10,298 bases of DNA. Origin: Aquifex aeolicus. GTDB taxonomy: Bacteria > Aquificota > Aquificia > Aquificales > Aquificaceae. Positions 6,610 through 10,298 of this stretch are shown piece by piece. The stretch covers positions 1 to 10,298 of the forward strand of contig DQTK01000066.1 in NCBI GenBank assembly GCA_015662815.1. Direction: 5' to 3'. The notes beneath the pieces were generated by a model. The model was not told the origin of the DNA. It saw nothing but the letters and a program-made list of their open reading frames with translations, and ran no database searches. Position 1 is the stretch's first letter; each line of letters starts with the position of its first letter. A program made the position numbers and the translations under genes.

Positions 6610-6967
6610 GGAAAAACTAAAGTATATACTTGTTTCCTTCATTCTGGGATTTTCCATATGGTTCGCGGTAAACTTCGGAGAAAGACTCCCCCTTGATATC
6701 ACAAGGTTCGTTGAAATAGAAGGAAAAAACCCTATATATGTTTACGAAATCAATCCCCCATTTGTGGATATAACTTTGCTCGTTTCCCGTAAATTGCTCC
6801 AATCTAAACTACTTGAAAAGGTAAAAGTGTACATTGAGGTTTACAATCTAAAGGAAGGTGAATACAAAATAAGGATAATTACTAAAACACCTATTCCCGT
6901 ATTGATTCAACCCGTTGCGGTAAATCCGTACCACGTAAAAGTTAAAATCAAAAAGGTCTTAAAGTAA
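6599..6967 (+). CDS. cdaR: Single-YbbR-domain protein, minimal CdaR-like regulator
   Basis: This 122-residue protein has one N-terminal membrane helix (about 9-25, in KYILVSFILGFSIWFAVN) and then an extracytoplasmic stretch with one YbbR-type repeat (about 30-118). CdaR proteins sit in the membrane with CdaA and modulate its cyclase activity. Most have three or four YbbR repeats and over 300 residues, so this is an unusually small version. Identification rests on the helix, the beta-rich domain and above all its position overlapping the end of cdaA by 11 bp. Its last 20 bases overlap the tail of the opposing GspM-like gene, so the two transcripts must be complementary at their 3' ends. Confidence 0.78.
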   Translation: MNHKEKLKYILVSFILGFSIWFAVNFGERLPLDITRFVEIEGKNPIYVYEINPPFVDITLLVSRKLLQSKLLEKVKVYIEVYNLKEGEYKIRIITKTPIPVLIQPVAVNPYHVKVKIKKVLK

Positions 6968-7349
6968 TTTTTGTATCGAACTTTCCTTTACCGGTATTGT
7001 CTACAGCTTCAAGGCTCTCCAATACACCATTCTGTTCTAAATCGCTTATAAATAGAACTAAAACCCTACCGTCTGTTTCCCTTAGGAAGATTACATATTT
7101 CCCTTCCCGATAGTTTATCTCCTTCAAATTAAGACCGTACTTTTGAGCTAAGTTCCTTATTAGTTCTTCATTCAAAGATTTCATCTTTCTGTATTCTGTA
7201 TTTTCCAAAAGGAAGACAAAACCTTTAAATTTCACGTACTGGTTATTCAGAAAATTTCTAAAATTGTTGAAATCCACCGTAAAAGTGTATAAGTAAAATG
7301 TAAAGAGTAATAAAACTAAAGTGTAAATAACTTTCCTGGAAAGTATCAC
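6948..7349 (-). CDS. GspM/PilO-like inner-membrane platform protein
   Basis: This 133-residue bitopic protein has a short cytoplasmic N-terminus, one membrane helix (about 7-24) and a periplasmic part. The part after the helix is helical to about residue 75, then alternates helix and strand (LIRNLAQKYGLNLKEI, then GKYVIFLRE, VLVLFISDL and FDTKITLRPF at the end). That is the ferredoxin-like layout of the GspM or PilO C-terminal domain in type II secretion and type IV pilus platforms, where it pairs with GspL or PilN. Sequence alone is weak evidence because the family diverges fast. The argument is mostly position: it starts within the end of the GspL-like gene by an ATGA overlap (7346-7349), the normal L-M gene order. 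It is the last gene of the operon as seen here. Confidence 0.6.
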   Translation of the reverse strand: MILSRKVIYTLVLLLFTFYLYTFTVDFNNFRNFLNNQYVKFKGFVFLLENTEYRKMKSLNEELIRNLAQKYGLNLKEINYREGKYVIFLRETDGRVLVLFISDLEQNGVLESLEAVDNTGKGKFDTKITLRPF

Positions 7350-8503
7350 CTTATGACCACCTCAAATTCGTAATTCCCTTCAGGAGTTCTTCTTATAGAG
7401 TCCGCTTTTATTTGCTTTATTAAGCTCTCTTGAGCTTCACCTACTAGCTTTAAGTACCCATTTTTGAACTCTATCCTGTATATCTTTACGCCTTGAGGCA
7501 AATCATTGAGCACTTTATACATAAGCTCGAAGAATTTACTCCCTTTGCGCTCCCTCATATTCTTTAATTGCTCTTCTACCATAACAGGTGGTAAATCGGG
7601 GAATTTTGCCGAAAACAACTCCTTTTTTTGTTGATTTAAGGTTTTCAGTATTTCCCTTTTAAGAAAATCTTTAGAGAGAAAATAGGAAATAAAAACGGTG
7701 GTTGCCAATCCGACAAAGGCAACCAGAAGCTTCTGTTCCTTAGGTAATATTTCCTCTTTCTTGAAAGTAGGTGAGTTATCTTTAAAAACAAATTTCAGCG
7801 ATGCTCCGAATGCAGAGGTAAGTTCCGGTTCGCAATAGGGAATTCTCAGAACGGATTTAAATAAATCCTCTAAGCCTTTTAACTTGCTAAGTCCTCCACT
7901 CAAAAGCACTTCTTTATCTGTGAACTGAATACCTATGTTAGAAAGTATTTCCTCAATAGCCTTTTTTACCGTAGGATTATTCATACCTTCTTCTATTTTT
8001 ATCCTTTCGGCTTCCTCAAAGGAAACCCTTAAATCTTTTTGGATTTGCTCATTTAAATAATTTCCGCCTTTTAAAACTACCCTATACCTATCCAATTCGT
8101 AATTCTTTACCTCGACGAATGTAGTTTTTCTTTTCCCTAAATCCAAAATAACAAGATTAGGTTTTTCTAGGACTCTCGGAAGCCTTGCTAGGGTAAAAAG
8201 TTCACAATCAAGGGAAAAGAAATCCTCGGGAGGATTGAAACCTCTTGCCAAAACCAGATAGTAAAAATCTCTGACCAGCTTAAAATCCCATAGAACTTCT
8301 CCGTATTCTTCTACTTCATATTTAAGATATTCTCTTAGCTCTTTCTCCTTTTTTATCTCCGCAATTTCCTTTTTTACAAAACAAAGGTCTGAAGGAATTA
8401 CGTAAATTTTTTTTCCCTTCTTTTCAGTTATTTTCCACTTCTTTTTTAAGAACGAATAAGAAACACTGAACCACTTTTTTCCATCAACCCCTGTAAATAT
8501 CAT
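7346..8503 (-). CDS. PilM/GspL-like protein: actin-fold cytoplasmic domain, one membrane helix, periplasmic domain
   Basis: This 385-residue protein appears to be an inner-membrane assembly-platform subunit of a type IV pilus or type II secretion machine. Residues 1 to about 245 look like the PilM/GspL actin-like ATPase fold: a phosphate motif VILDLGKRKTTFVEV (118-132), GGNYLNEQI (146-154) and an EAERIK (164-169) segment as in PilM, an adenosine-type motif LSGGLSKLKG (201-210) and FGASLK (232-237). A membrane helix follows (about 258-276). The periplasmic part has PPVMVEEQLKNMRERKG (305-321) and a ferredoxin-like end (338-385) as in GspL. It thus combines the PilM-like half and the PilN/GspL half in one chain, the GspL architecture. 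It overlaps the GTPase gene upstream and the GspM-like gene downstream by four bases each. Confidence 0.72.
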   Translation of the reverse strand: MIFTGVDGKKWFSVSYSFLKKKWKITEKKGKKIYVIPSDLCFVKKEIAEIKKEKELREYLKYEVEEYGEVLWDFKLVRDFYYLVLARGFNPPEDFFSLDCELFTLARLPRVLEKPNLVILDLGKRKTTFVEVKNYELDRYRVVLKGGNYLNEQIQKDLRVSFEEAERIKIEEGMNNPTVKKAIEEILSNIGIQFTDKEVLLSGGLSKLKGLEDLFKSVLRIPYCEPELTSAFGASLKFVFKDNSPTFKKEEILPKEQKLLVAFVGLATTVFISYFLSKDFLKREILKTLNQQKKELFSAKFPDLPPVMVEEQLKNMRERKGSKFFELMYKVLNDLPQGVKIYRIEFKNGYLKLVGEAQESLIKQIKADSIRRTPEGNYEFEVVIR

Positions 8504-9054
8504 TTTTCAAGGGAAGATTTTATTAGCTCAAGGAGTAATAAAAGGGTTTTTTTTACGTGTTCTTTTTCTTTGGCAGAAATTCCAACAACAGGTATTTCTT
8601 CCTCTTCGGATATGTCAAGAGCTGTAGCTACATCCCTAGGAGACCACGCATTGGGAAGGTCTTGTTTATTGGCAGCAACCACAAGTGGTATAGGATATCT
8701 GCTTTGGAAAAAGTTTATTATTCTTCTCGCTTCATGGAAAGTAGAAGGGTCTGTACTATCTACTAAAACAATAATTCCTAAGGCTCCTTCACCCAGTATT
8801 TCCCACATGAAATTAAATCGTGTCTGTCCGGGTGTACCAAATAGGTAAAGCTCGTGTTGGTCGTCTATCTTTATCTTCCCGAAGTCCATTGCGACAGTTG
8901 TTGCAGTCTTCTTTTCCTTCTCTTCGGAATGGGTTATTTTCCTTTCCGTTGTTACAGGATCGATTTCACTTACCGTCTTTATGAACTCAGTTTTTCCAGC
9001 GGCAAACGGACCAGCTATTACAATTTTTATTTTTTTAACGTTGCTGTTAGTCAT
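8500..9054 (-). CDS. MglA-type small GTPase
   Basis: This 184-residue Ras-like GTPase has a P-loop GPFAAGKT (15-22), a TTVAMDFG switch-I region (52-59), GTPGQ in place of DxxGQ (73-77), NKQD (129-132) and ISAKE (159-163). The missing switch-II Asp is a known trait of MglA and the bacterial Rup/conservon GTPases, where MglA of Myxococcus has TVPGQ. The family also shares TTVAMDFG and RFNFMWE (79-85). Such proteins set cell polarity or drive gliding and type IV pilus switching, with a Roadblock protein (MglB) as GAP. Exactly that partner is encoded two genes upstream. The gene starts in the PATAN stop (ATGA, 9051-9054) and ends in the GspL-like start (ATGA, 8500-8503), so it is translationally locked into the platform operon. 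Confidence 0.92.
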   Translation of the reverse strand: MTNSNVKKIKIVIAGPFAAGKTEFIKTVSEIDPVTTERKITHSEEKEKKTATTVAMDFGKIKIDDQHELYLFGTPGQTRFNFMWEILGEGALGIIVLVDSTDPSTFHEARRIINFFQSRYPIPLVVAANKQDLPNAWSPRDVATALDISEEEEIPVVGISAKEKEHVKKTLLLLLELIKSSLEK

Positions 9055-9743
9055 AGTTTTTTAATTTTCTCTATAAGTTTTGCCAAAAGGTCAAGAGAAA
9101 TAGATGGTTTACCAGTTGCCTTCTTCCTCTTCCTTCTTATAGCTCCTATGGATAGTAATCCGTAAAGAGTTCTATAAAGTATAAGCTTATCTACTTTACT
9201 CTTTTCCAATATACCCTTTACCGTGTTAGTACCGTCCACAAGCTCAAGAATAAGCTCTTCCTTTTCGTTTAAGTTAGCCCTTTGTACTCTTGAATCCCAA
9301 TCGGGAGATTTTTCAAAAACGAGCAGTTCATCCGAGATTTTCCTTTCCGCTTCTTCAAGTGTAAGCTTCCTCGCTGCTTCCATGATAATGTACTCAGCAG
9401 GGAAATGTACAGGTACATCATCAGGATACCTTATAAAACCTTTTGTAAAAGAAAATATTCCCTCTCTACTTTCAAGCCTGGGAATGAGAAATTTTTTTAT
9501 GGTTTCCGCCATGGCACGCTCGTTTAGTCGCAACTTTTCCAGGAGTTTTTCGAAATCTCTATCTACATAAACTCTGAATACTTTATCCACAGGCCTAGCG
9601 AGCACTATATCTCCATCCTTAACGTAATAAGCTACAGTCATATCCTTCCACTCCACTATTAGAACCCCGCTTTTTTTATCCGAATGCAACACCTGTAATA
9701 TATCTGCAAAACTGAAAGACTTAAGGTCTCCAGTTAAAGTCAT
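9051..9743 (-). CDS. PATAN (DUF4388) domain protein with C-terminal winged-helix-like region
   Basis: This 230-residue soluble protein has two parts. Residues 1 to about 125 are a PATAN/DUF4388 domain: LTGDLKSFSFADILQVLHSDKKSG (3-26) then a beta segment VAYYVKDGDIVLA (37-49), the typical signature, with an amphipathic helical insertion. Residues 158-205 (from LNEKEELILELVDG to SIGAIRRK) are the winged-helix-like module often found at the end of PATAN proteins. PATAN domains occur beside Roadblock/GTPase pairs and response regulators that control twitching and gliding; in cyanobacteria they occur in phototaxis proteins (PATAN-REC). They are thought to bridge signalling to motility complexes. 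It begins 4 bp after the Roadblock stop with a weak GAG ribosome site. Confidence 0.85.
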   Translation of the reverse strand: MTLTGDLKSFSFADILQVLHSDKKSGVLIVEWKDMTVAYYVKDGDIVLARPVDKVFRVYVDRDFEKLLEKLRLNERAMAETIKKFLIPRLESREGIFSFTKGFIRYPDDVPVHFPAEYIIMEAARKLTLEEAERKISDELLVFEKSPDWDSRVQRANLNEKEELILELVDGTNTVKGILEKSKVDKLILYRTLYGLLSIGAIRRKRKKATGKPSISLDLLAKLIEKIKKL

Positions 9744-9747
9744 AACT

Positions 9748-10101
9748 CTACATTAGTTCCTTAAGTTGTTGTTGTGCTTTCTTAATTTCCATGTAAATAA
9801 GTCCTAACTTGGCGTTTTCTCCCGCTAAAGTAGTCAATACCGCATCTTGCCCTATACCTGTTATGACTATATACCCGTGATTTCCCTTAATAGTTATCTG
9901 TTCAAGGTTTCCTTTCTGGAGTTCTTCCACTACTCTTTCACCCAGTGAAAGAATAGCTGCACTCATAGCAGCTATTTTGTCTTCTTCCGCATCCGGGGAA
10001 AGAACAGAGGCTATAGGAAGACCGTCTAAGCTCACCAGTGTAGCTCCTTCAATCCCAGATGCTTTAATTAGCTCTTGTAAAACAGCTTGATACTTATCCA
10101 T
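9748..10101 (-). CDS. Roadblock/LC7 (MglB-like) protein
   Basis: This 117-residue protein spans a single Roadblock/LC7 domain: an N-terminal helix (KYQAVLQELIKASGI, 3-17), strand EGATLVSLDGLPIAS (18-32), the long central helix DKIAAMSAAILSLGERVVEEL (41-61), the strand pair QITIKGNHGYIVITGIG (68-84) and a final helix LGLIYMEIKKAQQQL (99-113). In MglB this homodimer is the GTPase-activating partner of MglA; in conservons it pairs with CvnD. The same role is the natural inference here from the GTPase two genes downstream. It has a clear ribosome site, GGAGG (10108-10112, complement strand), 5-6 bases before its ATG, the best in this operon. Confidence 0.93.
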   Translation of the reverse strand: MDKYQAVLQELIKASGIEGATLVSLDGLPIASVLSPDAEEDKIAAMSAAILSLGERVVEELQKGNLEQITIKGNHGYIVITGIGQDAVLTTLAGENAKLGLIYMEIKKAQQQLKELM

Positions 10102-10113
10102 TTAATCCCTCCA

Positions 10114-10296
10114 CTAATTGAAAAATTCTATTTCATCCTGAATTTTTTTCACAATACTTTTAATGCTATCCAGTTTTCTCTTTATGAAATCTTCCTCTGC
10201 TCTGCTCTCAATTAGCAAGTGTATATTTTTCACCTCGTCTTCTAAATTATAAACTAATTCTTCAACATGTTTTATCCTCAAATACAGTTCTTTCAT
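10114..10296 (-). CDS. Short charged coiled-coil protein, possibly truncated by the window edge
   Basis: The visible part is 60 residues, almost wholly helical and highly charged, with hydrophobic residues at roughly three- and four-residue intervals (L4, I8, V11, V15, L18, V22, I25, L28), which suggests a coiled coil. No enzymatic motif is seen. An ATG lies at 10294-10296, two bases from the right edge, so the true start may be further right and the protein longer. It ends 12 bp before the Roadblock gene and probably belongs to the same operon, as a scaffold or oligomerisation partner. I do not recognise the family. Confidence 0.55.
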   Translation of the reverse strand: MKELYLRIKHVEELVYNLEDEVKNIHLLIESRAEEDFIKRKLDSIKSIVKKIQDEIEFFN

Positions 10297-10298
10297 TG

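Noticed and set aside
8570..8848. Plus-strand open frame opposite the GTPase gene
   Set aside because: Antisense to a gene with complete GTPase motifs and has no own motif or ribosome site.
9223..9570. Plus-strand open frame of 115 codons inside the PATAN gene
   Set aside because: Extreme serine and phenylalanine content mirrors the Glu/Lys-rich protein on the other strand; it is a shadow.
1..10298. CRISPR arrays, tRNA or rRNA genes, insertion sequences, riboswitches
   Set aside because: No regularly spaced repeats, no transposase, no cloverleaf-like or rRNA-like stretch was seen, and almost every base is taken up by protein genes.

Overview
The window looks like chromosomal DNA from a hyperthermophilic bacterium of the Aquificales, close to Aquifex aeolicus. 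The Gram-negative envelope genes, the Lys/Glu/Ile-rich proteins, the heavy use of AAA, ATA and AGA/AGG codons, and the almost complete lack of intergenic DNA all fit. The THEP1-type NTPase closely resembles what I remember of the crystallised A. aeolicus THEP1, with scattered substitutions, so this is probably a relative rather than that strain. The placement rests on recall, not on a search.

Layout. (1) Bases 1-1567, minus strand: an envelope cluster read right to left. It holds a CTP-dependent lipid/polyprenol kinase-like membrane protein, a GT9 heptosyltransferase-like protein, and then the opening of what looks like an LpxL-type lipid A acyltransferase frame with no visible start codon. 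(2) 1592-2630, plus strand: a THEP1 NTPase and a CDP-alcohol phosphatidyltransferase (PgsA-like). (3) 2620-4323, minus strand: glutamine-dependent NAD synthetase, overlapping the pgsA-like gene tail to tail. (4) 4324-4417: the only real intergenic region. It carries a near-perfect 34-bp AT-rich palindrome upstream of a strong Shine-Dalgarno and a small DUF2892-type membrane protein (4418-4627). (5) 4656-6967, plus strand: folP, cdaA and a minimal cdaR, joined by 11-bp overlaps. This is the folate / cyclic di-AMP gene order seen in other bacteria. (6) 6948-10296, minus strand: an operon entering from the right edge. It encodes a short coiled-coil protein, a Roadblock/LC7 protein, a PATAN (DUF4388) protein, an MglA-type small GTPase, a PilM/GspL-like protein and a GspM-like protein.

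How they work together. Group 6 is the most interesting. A complete MglA/MglB-style polarity switch (GTPase plus Roadblock) with a PATAN partner is joined by four-base ATGA overlaps to the two inner-membrane platform subunits of a type IV pilus/type II secretion-like machine. This suggests a dedicated GTPase-controlled pilus or secretion motor. Groups 1 and 2 are divergent lipid and envelope genes only 24 bp apart. Group 5 would make dihydropteroate and c-di-AMP from one transcript. I saw no tRNA, rRNA, CRISPR, insertion sequence or prophage.
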